In this document: piece by piece, positions 55,019 through 63,114 of the stretch
Layout: each line of letters starts with the position of its first letter
Position numbering within the stretch: position 1 is the first letter of the stretch
Source: Nitratireductor sp.
GTDB taxonomy: Bacteria; Pseudomonadota; Alphaproteobacteria; Rhizobiales; Rhizobiaceae
Assembly: GCA_020637805.1 (NCBI GenBank)
Contig: JACKJU010000008.1
Coordinates: 62,001 to 126,000, forward strand
Direction of reading: 5' to 3'
DNA length: 64,000 nucleotides
The notes under the pieces: generated by a model
Told to the model about the DNA's origin: nothing
Databases searched by the model: none
What the model saw: only the letters and a program-made list of their open reading frames with translations
Translations under genes and position numbers: made by a program

Positions 55019-55227
55019 CAGCTTCTTGCCGGTTTGCTGCCAAATTGGGTCGTATGTGGAGTACAGTGGGGGTGCAGCAAGCGGACATGAAGCCATCTTA
55101 CCCAACCAAGGATGGCAAGCCGGACCCATACCCGGAAAATCGGGCGGAAAATCCACCAACGCCGCCCTCAACCCACACGATGCTTCCCGCAATTTTCCCG
55201 GAGGAGCATTGAGAAAATGAGGCTGTA

Positions 55228-55641
55228 ATGGCTGCAGAAAAAAGGAAACCGAACCCGATCGATGTCCATGTGGGCAGTCGGGTCCGCCTTCGGCGGACAA
55301 TGATCGGAATGAGCCAGGAAAAACTTGGCGATGCGCTGGGAATCACCTTCCAGCAGATTCAGAAATACGAAAAAGGGGCAAACCGTATCGGCGCAAGCCG
55401 TTTGCAGCAGATTTCCAAGGTACTTGGAACCCCGATTTCCTTTTTCTTTGAAGATGCTCCCGGCGGGACGGAGAGCAGCGGCATGGCCGAGGGAAATTCG
55501 ACGAATTACGTGGTCGATTTCCTGTCCAGTTCCGAAGGATTGCAGCTCAATCGCGCCTTCGTGAAAATCGGCGATCCGAAAGTCAGGCGAAAGCTCATTG
55601 AGCTTGCCAAGGCACTGGCCGACGAGGACGACGGCGAGTAG
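55228..55641 (+). CDS. XRE-family helix-turn-helix regulator
   Basis: Cytosolic DNA-binding protein of 137 residues with an N-terminal Cro/C1 HTH (residues about 15-70: SRVRLRRTMIGMSQEKLGDA, FQQIQKYEKGANRI). The C-terminal half (LNRAFVKIGDPKVRRKLIELAKAL) is a helical dimerisation region typical of the rhizobial family upstream of metK. Its role is not established. It precedes metK by 249 bases, with a hairpin leader between. Confidence 0.92.
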   Translation: MAAEKRKPNPIDVHVGSRVRLRRTMIGMSQEKLGDALGITFQQIQKYEKGANRIGASRLQQISKVLGTPISFFFEDAPGGTESSGMAEGNSTNYVVDFLSSSEGLQLNRAFVKIGDPKVRRKLIELAKALADEDDGE

Positions 55642-55676
55642 CCACTCGAACGGCGGCAAAAACCCGACCGAACGTA

Positions 55677-55704
55677 TTGACCTGACCGTGCGAACCGGTA
55701 CAAC
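55677..55704 (+). promoter_or_regulatory. Candidate metK promoter
   Basis: TTGACC-N16-TACAAC, about 190 bases ahead of metK. Transcription would begin near 55711, just before a strong hairpin. Confidence 0.4.
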
Positions 55705-55715
55705 CAACGCCGATT

Positions 55716-55747
55716 CCGGGCGGGATGTAATCATGCGTCCCGCCCGG
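55716..55747 (+). other. Hairpin at the start of the metK leader
   Basis: Perfect 10-bp stem CCGGGCGGGA / TCCCGCCCGG with a 12-nt loop. No T-run follows. It could end the XRE transcript or protect the 5' end of the metK message. No known SAM riboswitch class was recognised. Confidence 0.5.
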
Positions 55748-55890
55748 CGGACATTTGATGCCGGCAGGTTCGGCGGACCATGTCGCTCCCAAGTGTGCAT
55801 GGCTGATGTCCGGAGGTTACGGAATTCACAGACGCGGTTCGATTTTCCGATTCCGTCGAAATCGGGCACGCTCTAGCACAGGACTGGATC

Positions 55891-57144
55891 ATGAGCAGGC
55901 AGAACTACACCTTCACGAGCGAATCCGTTTCCGAAGGGCACCCGGACAAGGTATGCGACCGTATCTCCGACGAGATCGTCGACCTGATCTACAAGGAAGC
56001 ACGCAAACAGGGCATGGACTCCTGGGACGTGCGGGTTGCCGCCGAAACGCTAACGACGACCAACCGCGTCGTCATTGCCGGAGAGGTGCGTGTTCCACCA
56101 AGCCTGATGAAAACCGACCGCAACGGCAATGAGGTGATCAATCCTTCCCGCTTCCGTTCTGTCGCCCGGCGCGCCATTCGCGACATCGGCTACGAGCAGG
56201 ACGGATTCCACTGGAAGACCGCGAAGATCGACGTGCTGCTGCATGGACAGTCGGCGGACATCGCCCAGGGCGTTGACAATGCAGCCGACCGTCAGGGCGA
56301 GGAAGGTGCCGGTGACCAGGGCATCATGTTCGGCTATGCATGCAATGAAACACCGGACCTGATGCCTGCGCCGATCTACTATTCCCACAAGATACTCGAA
56401 CTTCTGGCGACAGCCCGCAAGGCGGGCGAAGGCGAAGTGGCCAAGCTCGGACCCGACGCCAAGTCCCAGGTCACCGTACGCTACGAGAACGGCAAGCCGG
56501 CGGAAGTGACCGCAATCGTGCTTTCAACCCAGCATCTCGATGCGAGCTGGGATTCCAAGAAGGTTCGCTCGGTTGTCGAACCTTATATCCGTCAGGCTCT
56601 GGACGAGGGCGGTCTCAAGATCGCGGGTGATTGCGCATGGCACATCAACCCGACGGGCAAATTCGTCATTGGCGGCCCTGATGGAGACGCAGGACTGACC
56701 GGCCGCAAGATCATCGTCGACACCTATGGCGGCGCGGCTCCCCATGGCGGCGGCGCATTTTCCGGCAAGGACACCACCAAGGTGGACCGCTCGGCTGCCT
56801 ATGCAGCGCGCTACCTTGCCAAGAATATCGTGGCTGCCAAGCTGGCTGATCGCTGCACGATCCAGCTCTCCTACGCCATTGGCGTCGCACAGCCCCTCTC
56901 GGTCTATGTCGATACGCACGGCACCGGGAAAATGGACGAAAGCGTTCTGGAGAAGGCAATTCGTGAGGTCATGGACCTCTCCCCGTCCGGCATCCGCAAG
57001 CATCTCGACCTGAACAAGCCGATCTATGCCCAGACCGCAGCCTATGGCCATTTTGGCCGCAAGCCCGGCCGCGGCGGATCGTTCTCCTGGGAGAAGACCA
57101 ACCTGGTCAAGGCTCTCAAGGATGCGACGCGGGATGCTGCCTGA
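55891..57144 (+). CDS. metK: S-adenosylmethionine synthetase
   Basis: Makes S-adenosylmethionine from methionine and ATP. 417 residues, slightly longer than E. coli MetK. N-terminal [20 protein letters not shown], the [14 protein letters not shown] hexapeptide-type segment and the central [17 protein letters not shown] (P-loop-like) are diagnostic. The final [15 protein letters not shown] holds conserved C-terminal residues. Cytosolic tetramer. It is followed by trmB, a SAM user, 42 bases later. Confidence 0.98.
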   Translation: MSRQNYTFTSESVSEGHPDKVCDRISDEIVDLIYKEARKQGMDSWDVRVAAETLTTTNRVVIAGEVRVPPSLMKTDRNGNEVINPSRFRSVARRAIRDIGYEQDGFHWKTAKIDVLLHGQSADIAQGVDNAADRQGEEGAGDQGIMFGYACNETPDLMPAPIYYSHKILELLATARKAGEGEVAKLGPDAKSQVTVRYENGKPAEVTAIVLSTQHLDASWDSKKVRSVVEPYIRQALDEGGLKIAGDCAWHINPTGKFVIGGPDGDAGLTGRKIIVDTYGGAAPHGGGAFSGKDTTKVDRSAAYAARYLAKNIVAAKLADRCTIQLSYAIGVAQPLSVYVDTHGTGKMDESVLEKAIREVMDLSPSGIRKHLDLNKPIYAQTAAYGHFGRKPGRGGSFSWEKTNLVKALKDATRDAA

Positions 57145-57186
57145 GCAGCGCCGGTCACTCAAGAGCCTAACGAAGCAGGTTCGGTC

Positions 57187-57909
57187 ATGAACCAGAACGA
57201 CGACGACAGCGATACCGGCCATCCCACAAGGATGGCCGGAGCCTTTTTCGGCCGCCGGAAAGCGAAGCCGCTCAAGCAGTCCCAGAAGGAACTCACCGAG
57301 TCGCTGCTTCCCGAACTGCTGATCGATATCTCTGTTCCGGCACCGGCTTCGCCCACGGAACTGTTTTCCGGCCGCGCGGAGAACTGCATTCTCGAGATCG
57401 GGTTTGGCGGCGGCGAGCATATGGCCGACCGTGCGAAGCACAATCCGCAGACCGGCTTCATTGGCTGCGAACCCTTCGTCAACGGCATGGCCAAGGCCCT
57501 GTCAGCCATTGATGAGAACGGTCTTTCCAACATACGCCTGTACGATGAGGACGCAGCGCGGCTCCTGGACTGGCTGCCCGATTCCTGTCTGGAACGCGTT
57601 TACCTGCTGTACCCCGATCCATGGCCGAAGAAGCGGCACTGGAAGCGGCGTTTCGTAAGCGAGGCCAATCTTGCGCGGATACACCGGGTATTGCAGCCCG
57701 GCGGAGAGTTCCGTTTCGCTTCCGACATCGACCATTATGTCAACTGGACCCTGCGCCATATTCTAGCGCATGGCGGCTTTGAGTGGTTGGCGACGGCATC
57801 GAGTGACTGGAAGGAACCGTGGGAAGGATGGCTTTCCACCCGCTACGAGCAGAAAGCCATTCGTGAAGGGCGGACGCCCGCCTATCTGATATTCAGGAAG
57901 TCAGACTGA
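57187..57909 (+). CDS. trmB: tRNA (guanine-N7-)-methyltransferase
   Basis: Methylates G46 in the variable loop of many tRNAs using SAM. 240 residues. The SAM-binding motif is ILEIGFGGGEHMA; the downstream signature YLLYPDPWPKKRHWKRRF is diagnostic of TrmB. The N-terminal 50 residues are polar and the first ATG is used. It follows metK closely and probably shares its transcript. In related genomes rimP usually comes next, but here two minus-strand genes intervene. Confidence 0.96.
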   Translation: MNQNDDDSDTGHPTRMAGAFFGRRKAKPLKQSQKELTESLLPELLIDISVPAPASPTELFSGRAENCILEIGFGGGEHMADRAKHNPQTGFIGCEPFVNGMAKALSAIDENGLSNIRLYDEDAARLLDWLPDSCLERVYLLYPDPWPKKRHWKRRFVSEANLARIHRVLQPGGEFRFASDIDHYVNWTLRHILAHGGFEWLATASSDWKEPWEGWLSTRYEQKAIREGRTPAYLIFRKSD

Positions 57910-57912
57910 GCC

Positions 57913-58527
57913 TCAGGCCGCCTTCGCTGCGTCATCATCCTTTGCGCGGGCAGCCATTGTGGCGTTTGCCCACCATTCAAGCTCCTCGAGCATGGCATCG
58001 GATGACGGCTTGATGAACTGATCGATCTCCGACATCGGACCGTTCTGACCCATCGGATGAACCTGCATGTAGGCACCGGCTGCGATGTGCACGGCGTTGC
58101 GCAGCGGAACCATCTGGAGTTCGACGGCAATGCCGCGAAGATGCTCAACCGCGCGAGCAGCACCTACGCCACCATAGCCGATGGCAGCCATCGGTTTGCG
58201 GTTCCATTCCTTGTAGGACTGATCGAGCGCATTTTTCAGGGCACCGGTTATCGAGTGGTTGTACTCGGCGACGACGAAGATGAAGCCGTCGAATTCGCGA
58301 AGCTTGTCCTGCCAGGCAACGGCAGCGGGATCCTGGCTGGGAGCCCAAAGGTTGGATGCCGCCTCGTTGAAGAGAGGCAGGTCAAAGTCGCGAAGATCGA
58401 CGAGTTCGGCGTCGAACGCACCATGCGCCTCTACCTGCTCCAGCATCCAGGCTGCGGGCTTGTCGGCAAAACGGCTGTCACGTGTTGAGCCGATAATGAC
58501 GGCTATGCGTGGTTTTCTCGTAGTCAT
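57913..58527 (-). CDS. NADPH-dependent FMN reductase-type flavoprotein
   Basis: Cytosolic flavodoxin-like oxidoreductase of 204 residues. The phosphate-binding loop is IGSTRDSRFADKPA and the flavin contact is FVVAEYNHSITGALKNALD. The family reduces flavins, quinones or azo compounds with NAD(P)H. ATG 58527 has AAAGGAGC seven bases upstream, while the frame continues to 58596 without a ribosome site. It is convergent with trmB by three bases. It lies downstream of the SLAC1-type gene on the same strand, so the two may be one unit. Confidence 0.92.
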   Translation of the reverse strand: MTTRKPRIAVIIGSTRDSRFADKPAAWMLEQVEAHGAFDAELVDLRDFDLPLFNEAASNLWAPSQDPAAVAWQDKLREFDGFIFVVAEYNHSITGALKNALDQSYKEWNRKPMAAIGYGGVGAARAVEHLRGIAVELQMVPLRNAVHIAAGAYMQVHPMGQNGPMSEIDQFIKPSSDAMLEELEWWANATMAARAKDDDAAKAA

Positions 58528-58661
58528 GAAGTGCTCCTTTCGGTTGGATTTGAATATCCTCCCTACTTGGTGCATTGCAGCATGATCTCCAACCACCGGT
58601 TTGGTTGACGAACTGTTTCATGGTTGGCGTCGCACAGGTTGAGCGAGGACGCCGTCTGGCC

Positions 58662-59636
58662 TCACTCGGAAACGAAGACATGCCCGCCCTGGATGGCACG
58701 AAGCGTCTTGTATCCAACCCAGATGTTGATCAGCGTTGCCAGCGCAAGCGCAATGCTTGCCACCATTTCAACGCCTGGTGCTCCGGTGGCGCTGGCATAG
58801 ATCAGGCTGGCAATGGCCAAGGCATCCATCGGGAAGGTGTAGGCCCACCAGGGCAGGCCGAACGGAATCTTCACCAGCTTGGGAAACAGGCTCACGACAA
58901 TTACCGCCAGCAACAGGGCCACATAGTAGAGGATGCGTGCCAGGGCGTCGATCTGTCCGCCGTTCAGCGCCATGTAGGAAACGAAGCCGATTGCAGGCGG
59001 CGCCACGAGGATTGCGACGGTCGGCATCAGCTTTGCCGGGATCGGATCGTGAAACAGCTTGCGGTACAGGACGATTGTGAAGAGCAGTATCCAGAAGACC
59101 AGACCGAAGGAAAACAGCATCCAGCTTGTTTCCACATATCCAAGGCGCATGCCCGAAATGGGAACGATGATGTTGCCCACCACCGGAATGAACCACGATG
59201 CGTTGACGGTGTTGATCTCGTAGGGTTCGCCCAGCCAGCGGCGTATGATGCGGATCGCCAGGAAAAGATGCCCTGCGGTACCCAGGATCCAGAGCAGTTC
59301 ACCTGCGATCCGGCTGTAGGGAAGGACCGCCGTGGACAAAAGCAGCATGCCGATCGTCGCAGCCGGAACGAAATTGGCCCTTACCGGATGCACCATGTCG
59401 GATTTGAACTGTGCCGAACCGCGAAGGGCCTTGATGCCATACAGGGTGGCAACCACGGCGAACACTACCGCGGCAAGCAGCAGAATGACCTCGCCGATGA
59501 ATTGCTGAACGCCAATCACCTCGTGCGCCTTGCGCCAGGCGAGACCCAGTCCCGCAATACCCATCACGCTGGCGAAGAGACCGGGAGGCGTATAATCGAC
59601 CCAGGTTGCGGGGCTGGAATCCACGGTAGATGTCAT
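58662..59636 (-). CDS. SLAC1/TehA-family (TDT) anion channel or transporter
   Basis: Integral membrane protein of 324 residues with about ten helices, of the tellurite-resistance/dicarboxylate transporter (TehA, SLAC1) family. WFIPVVGNIIVPISG with its conserved Pro-Val-Val pattern, and FPMDALAIASL near the C-terminus, match the family; a conserved Phe gates the pore in known members. Possible roles are anion conduction or export of sulfite-like ions, unresolved here. GGAG eight bases upstream supports ATG 59636. The promoter is covered by a palindrome, suggesting a dedicated repressor. Confidence 0.88.
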   Translation of the reverse strand: MTSTVDSSPATWVDYTPPGLFASVMGIAGLGLAWRKAHEVIGVQQFIGEVILLLAAVVFAVVATLYGIKALRGSAQFKSDMVHPVRANFVPAATIGMLLLSTAVLPYSRIAGELLWILGTAGHLFLAIRIIRRWLGEPYEINTVNASWFIPVVGNIIVPISGMRLGYVETSWMLFSFGLVFWILLFTIVLYRKLFHDPIPAKLMPTVAILVAPPAIGFVSYMALNGGQIDALARILYYVALLLAVIVVSLFPKLVKIPFGLPWWAYTFPMDALAIASLIYASATGAPGVEMVASIALALATLINIWVGYKTLRAIQGGHVFVSE

Positions 59637-59668
59637 GTGATCACTCCGGAACGGGGAAACTTGTATTT

Positions 59669-59704
59669 AATATGTATAATATAAGAGCTCATACATATTG
59701 GCAA
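59669..59704 (-). promoter_or_regulatory. SLAC1-gene promoter covered by an inverted repeat
   Basis: On the minus strand TTGCCA-N17-TATTAT (-35 at 59699-59704, -10 at 59676-59681) is a good sigma-70 promoter. A perfect 9-bp inverted repeat AATATGTAT-N13-ATACATATT (59669-59677, 59691-59699) overlies the -10 and abuts the -35. A regulator bound there would block polymerase. Confidence 0.65.
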
Positions 59705-59976
59705 GCTCCGGCGCAAGCGATTTGAATCCGTCGAGCCCAGCGTGACTCACGCAATGCGAGTGCCTTGACCTGCCCAAATTCAATTCGCTTGCATTTGAGG
59801 GGCAATCAGCCTATATGACGTTCAAATTCTCCGAGCGTTCGAGGGAGTGGGAGCCTGCGGCACCCGCTCTTTTTTATTGCCTGAACCGGTTTGTTGATCG
59901 AACCGGACCATTGCCCGAAGGCGGATATGGTCGAGGCGCCCGAACCCGGACACTTGAAACTGACGGAACAGCGCGC
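59705..59976 (+). other. Region between SLAC1 promoter and rimP: promoter and leader of the nusA operon
   Basis: There is no gene in this stretch, although the rimP frame is open back to 59815. TTGCAT-N17-TATATG (59789-59817) is a plausible promoter, giving a leader of about 150 bases containing a terminator-like hairpin at 59845-59877. Confidence 0.5.
59845..59877 (+). terminator. Attenuator-like hairpin in the rimP-nusA-infB leader
   Basis: GAGTGGG (59845-59851) pairs with CCCGCTC (59863-59869) with one G-U pair. An inner GCC/GGC stem stacks above single bulged A's. TTTTTT follows, with ATT after that. No plus-strand gene lies directly upstream, so it most likely acts within the rimP transcript. 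Confidence 0.65.
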
Positions 59977-60600
59977 GTGGACATAGACGAACCGAGACTG
60001 GTACAGGAAGCAGGGCTTGAAGCCCGCATCACCGCCATCGTTGAGCCGGTCATTCGCAACATCGGCTACCGGCTCGTTCGCGTACGGCTCTCGCAGATGA
60101 ACGGCCAGACTTTGCAGATCATGGCCGAGCGCCCGGATGGCACGATGAGTGTCGTCGACTGCGAGAAGGTTTCGAACGCGGTTTCGCCCGTCCTTGATAT
60201 CGAGGACCCGATTGCAGGCGAATACAATCTGGAAGTCTCCTCGCCCGGTATCGACCGCCCGCTCGTCCGCCGTTCCGACTTCGAAACATGGTCGGGCCAT
60301 GTGGCGAAGCTCGAGACTTCGCGCCTGATTGACGGCCGCAAGCGGTTCAAGGGCCGCATCATCCGGCTGGACGGCAATCGCGTCGAATTCCGCCGCGATG
60401 ACGCAGCCAAGGACGAGACCGACACATTCACGCTCGAACTCGGTGATATAGCCGATGCGAAGCTGGTGCTGTCGGATGACCTGATCCGCGAGGCATTGCG
60501 CCGGGACAAGGCGCTGCGCAAGGCGAACAACATCGAGGAACCTGATGAGGACCTCGACGAGGACGATGAATTCAGCGGCGACAACACCGCAGACAACTAG
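59977..60600 (+). CDS. rimP: Ribosome maturation factor RimP
   Basis: Assists late assembly of the 30S subunit. The fold is an N-terminal alpha-beta domain (GYRLVRVRLSQMNGQTLQIM) and a C-terminal SH3-like domain; SSPGIDRPLVR is the family signature. I chose GTG 59977, with ACGGAAC about eight bases upstream, giving 207 residues. The frame continues upstream to 59815, but that segment contains the leader hairpin and has no RimP homology. An acidic tail (PDEDLDEDDEF) is common in alphaproteobacteria. nusA follows by 71 bases. Confidence 0.93.
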   Translation: MDIDEPRLVQEAGLEARITAIVEPVIRNIGYRLVRVRLSQMNGQTLQIMAERPDGTMSVVDCEKVSNAVSPVLDIEDPIAGEYNLEVSSPGIDRPLVRRSDFETWSGHVAKLETSRLIDGRKRFKGRIIRLDGNRVEFRRDDAAKDETDTFTLELGDIADAKLVLSDDLIREALRRDKALRKANNIEEPDEDLDEDDEFSGDNTADN

Positions 60601-60671
60601 TTTTGAACCAGCCGATAGCGGCCGTTGCGGACCATGATCCGGGCAGCCGCGGGAATACAGGAGATATCACA

Positions 60672-62294
60672 ATGGCTGTCAGTGCAAACAGGCTCGAACT
60701 CTTGCAGATCGCCGATGCAGTCGCGCGGGAGAAATCGATCGACCGCAGCATTGTCATCGAGGCAATGGCCGATGCAATCGGCAAGGCTGCGCGTTCGCGC
60801 TACGGCCAGGAAACCAACGTCAAGGTCGAGATCGACCCGAAGACCGGCGACATCAAGCTCCAGCGCCTGCTGGAAGTTGTCGAGAATGTGGAAGACTACA
60901 CCACGCAGATCCCGCTCGATCTTGCCCGCGACAAGAACCCGAATGCCGAGATCGGCGATCACATCGCCGAGCAGCTTCCGCCGATGGATTTCGGCCGCAT
61001 CGCTGCCCAGTCGGCCAAGCAGGTCATCGTTCAGAAGGTTCGCGAGGCCGAGCGTGACCAGCAGTTCGAGGAATTCAAGGACCGCATTGGCGAGATCGTC
61101 AACGGCACGGTCAAGCGTGTTGAATACGGCAATGTGATTGTCGACCTCGGCAAGGGCGAGGCGATCATCCGCCGCGACGAGACGATCCCGCGGGAAAATT
61201 TCCGCTATGGCGACCGCGTGCGCGCCTACATCTACGACGTGCGCCGCGAACAGCGCGGACCGCAGATTTTCCTGTCGCGCACCCATCCGCAGTTCATGGC
61301 AAAGCTGTTCAACATGGAAGTGCCGGAGATCTATGACGGCGTCATCGAGATCAAGTCGGTGGCACGCGATCCGGGCTCCCGCGCAAAAATCGCAGTCATG
61401 TCGAACGATTCGTCCGTCGATCCGGTCGGCGCCTGCGTCGGCATGCGCGGCTCGCGCGTCCAGGCAGTTGTCGGCGAACTGCAGGGCGAGAAGATCGACA
61501 TCATTCCGTGGTCGCCCGACGCCGCTTCCTTCATCGTCAACGCGCTGCAGCCGGCTGAAGTTGCCAAGGTTGTTCTCGACGAGGAAGCACAGCGCATCGA
61601 CGTGGTGGTGCCCGATGACCAGCTTTCGCTGGCGATTGGCCGCAGGGGCCAGAACGTGCGCCTGGCTTCCCAGCTTACCGGCTGGGACATCGACATCATG
61701 ACCGAGCAGGAGGAAAGCGAGCGCCGCCAGCAGGAATTCACCGAGAACACCAACGCCTTCATGGATGCGCTGAACGTCGACGAGATGGTCGCCCAGCTCC
61801 TGGCTTCCGAGGGCTTCTCCTCCATCGAGGAGGTTGCGTATGTGGACTCCGACGAGATCTCGACGATCGAGGGTTTCGACGAGGGAACCGCAGAGGAACT
61901 GCAGGCACGCGCCCGCGAGTTCCTGGAACGCCAGGAACAGGAACTGGACGAAGAGCGCAAGAAGCTCGGCGTTTCGGACGACCTTCGCCAGATCGACGGC
62001 ATGACCACCCAGATGATGGTCACGCTCGGCCAGGAAGACATCAAGTCGCTTGAGGATTTCGCCGGATGCGCCGTTGACGACCTGTGCGGCTGGACCGAAC
62101 GCAAGGACGGCGAAGTCAAACGCTTCGACGGGGTGCTCAAGGAATTCAAGACCTCCCGCGCCGAAGCCGAGAACATGATTCTGCAGGCCCGTCTGCTGGC
62201 CGGCTGGATTACCGAAGAGGAACTGGCTTCCCAGGAAGAGGAAGCGGTTGAAGACGATGCCGAAGGCGGCGATGCCGCTTCCGGCGGAATTTGA
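60672..62294 (+). CDS. nusA: Transcription termination/antitermination factor NusA
   Basis: RNA polymerase-binding factor that controls pausing, termination and rRNA antitermination. 540 residues. Domains in order: N-terminal polymerase-binding (about 1-130), S1 (about 133-200, IGEIVNGTVKRVEYGNVIVD), KH1 and KH2 (about 210-345, with VGMRGSRVQAVVGELQGEKI and LAIGRRGQNVRLASQLTGW), then two acidic repeats (about 360-505). ATG 60672 has AGGAG eight bases upstream. An acidic C-terminal tail follows. Part of the rimP-nusA-ylxR-infB operon. Confidence 0.97.
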   Translation: MAVSANRLELLQIADAVAREKSIDRSIVIEAMADAIGKAARSRYGQETNVKVEIDPKTGDIKLQRLLEVVENVEDYTTQIPLDLARDKNPNAEIGDHIAEQLPPMDFGRIAAQSAKQVIVQKVREAERDQQFEEFKDRIGEIVNGTVKRVEYGNVIVDLGKGEAIIRRDETIPRENFRYGDRVRAYIYDVRREQRGPQIFLSRTHPQFMAKLFNMEVPEIYDGVIEIKSVARDPGSRAKIAVMSNDSSVDPVGACVGMRGSRVQAVVGELQGEKIDIIPWSPDAASFIVNALQPAEVAKVVLDEEAQRIDVVVPDDQLSLAIGRRGQNVRLASQLTGWDIDIMTEQEESERRQQEFTENTNAFMDALNVDEMVAQLLASEGFSSIEEVAYVDSDEISTIEGFDEGTAEELQARAREFLERQEQELDEERKKLGVSDDLRQIDGMTTQMMVTLGQEDIKSLEDFAGCAVDDLCGWTERKDGEVKRFDGVLKEFKTSRAEAENMILQARLLAGWITEEELASQEEEAVEDDAEGGDAASGGI

Positions 62295-62324
62295 CGCGGC
62301 GCATGCCGTGTTCAAGGAGATGAC

Positions 62325-62978
62325 ATGTCCGGGGTCAAACATCGCGAGAGTGGCGAGCGGCAATGTGCCGTTACCCGCCGGAGTCTGCCGAAAGGCCGGC
62401 TCCTGCGTTTCGTCATGTCTCCCGATGGCGAGGTCGTTCCGGACCTGAAGGAAACCCTGCCCGGACGCGGAGTGTGGACACTCTGCGACCGGGCGGTGGT
62501 TGAAGACGCCGCATCGAAGGGCCATTTCAAGAGGGGCTTCAAGGCGGATGTGAAGATTTCCGGCGATCTTGCCGGGCTTGCGGGACGCCTGCTCGAAGAA
62601 CGGGCACTTGCTGCAATGGCGCTATGCCGCAAGGCCGGGCAACTTGTTACCGGCTTTTCCAAATGCGATACGGCGATCCGTTCGGGCGAAGCGGTTTTGC
62701 TCATTCATGCAACAGATGCCGCTGACGATGGCATCCGCAAACTTGCGAATGCATGTGCCTTTGCCGGTCATCTCGGTGCAGAGGAGATCGAGGTCTTCCG
62801 CCTGTGGTCCATCGACGCGATGAGCCGGGCGCTTGGCCTCGAAAACGCAGTGCATGCCGTTGCACTCCATGGAGGCGCAACTGCCAACCTCAAGCATGAG
62901 CTGGAGCGCTTCCGTGCGTGGAGCGGTGCGGCAACGCAATCAGGAGGGCCTGATCCAGTGCAGGCTGATACAAAATAA
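62325..62978 (+). CDS. RNA-binding protein, YlxR (DUF448) domain fused to L7Ae-like domain
   Basis: 217 residues. The YlxR domain occupies about residues 10-85, with CAVTRRSLPKGRLLRFV and the nucleic-acid-binding GRGVWTLCDRAVVE. A second half (about 92-185) is an L7Ae/ribosomal L30e-like fold (ALCRKAGQLVTGFSKCDTAI), so this is the two-domain form usual in alphaproteobacteria; in Gram-positive bacteria the two are separate genes. Likely binds RNA in ribosome or RNase P-related processes. It is 30 bases after nusA. Confidence 0.9.
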   Translation: MSGVKHRESGERQCAVTRRSLPKGRLLRFVMSPDGEVVPDLKETLPGRGVWTLCDRAVVEDAASKGHFKRGFKADVKISGDLAGLAGRLLEERALAAMALCRKAGQLVTGFSKCDTAIRSGEAVLLIHATDAADDGIRKLANACAFAGHLGAEEIEVFRLWSIDAMSRALGLENAVHAVALHGGATANLKHELERFRAWSGAATQSGGPDPVQADTK

Positions 62979-63114
62979 TCTGCTCGCGGATGGCAGAACA
63001 TCAATTGGGGCTGGATTTTTCCGGCCTTAGGGTCCAAAAAGCGCCCAATCCGCCCGCAACAGCGCGGGCAGGCATTTCGCGGGCGCGCGAAATCGAAACG
63101 AACCAAGGTTTGTA

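Noticed and set aside
55642..55890. SAM-I or SAM-II riboswitch before metK
   Set aside because: Neither the four-way junction of SAM-I nor the compact pseudoknot of SAM-II can be laid on the sequence.
59815..59976. Longer N-terminus for RimP starting at ATG 59815
   Set aside because: The segment includes a terminator-like hairpin with T6 and bears no resemblance to RimP.
60597..62525. Very long antisense reading frame opposite nusA (also 8099-9508 and 15076-16302)
   Set aside because: These are mirror frames of well-identified genes in GC-rich DNA. Their translations are His/Arg/Asp-rich, lack domains and have no ribosome sites.
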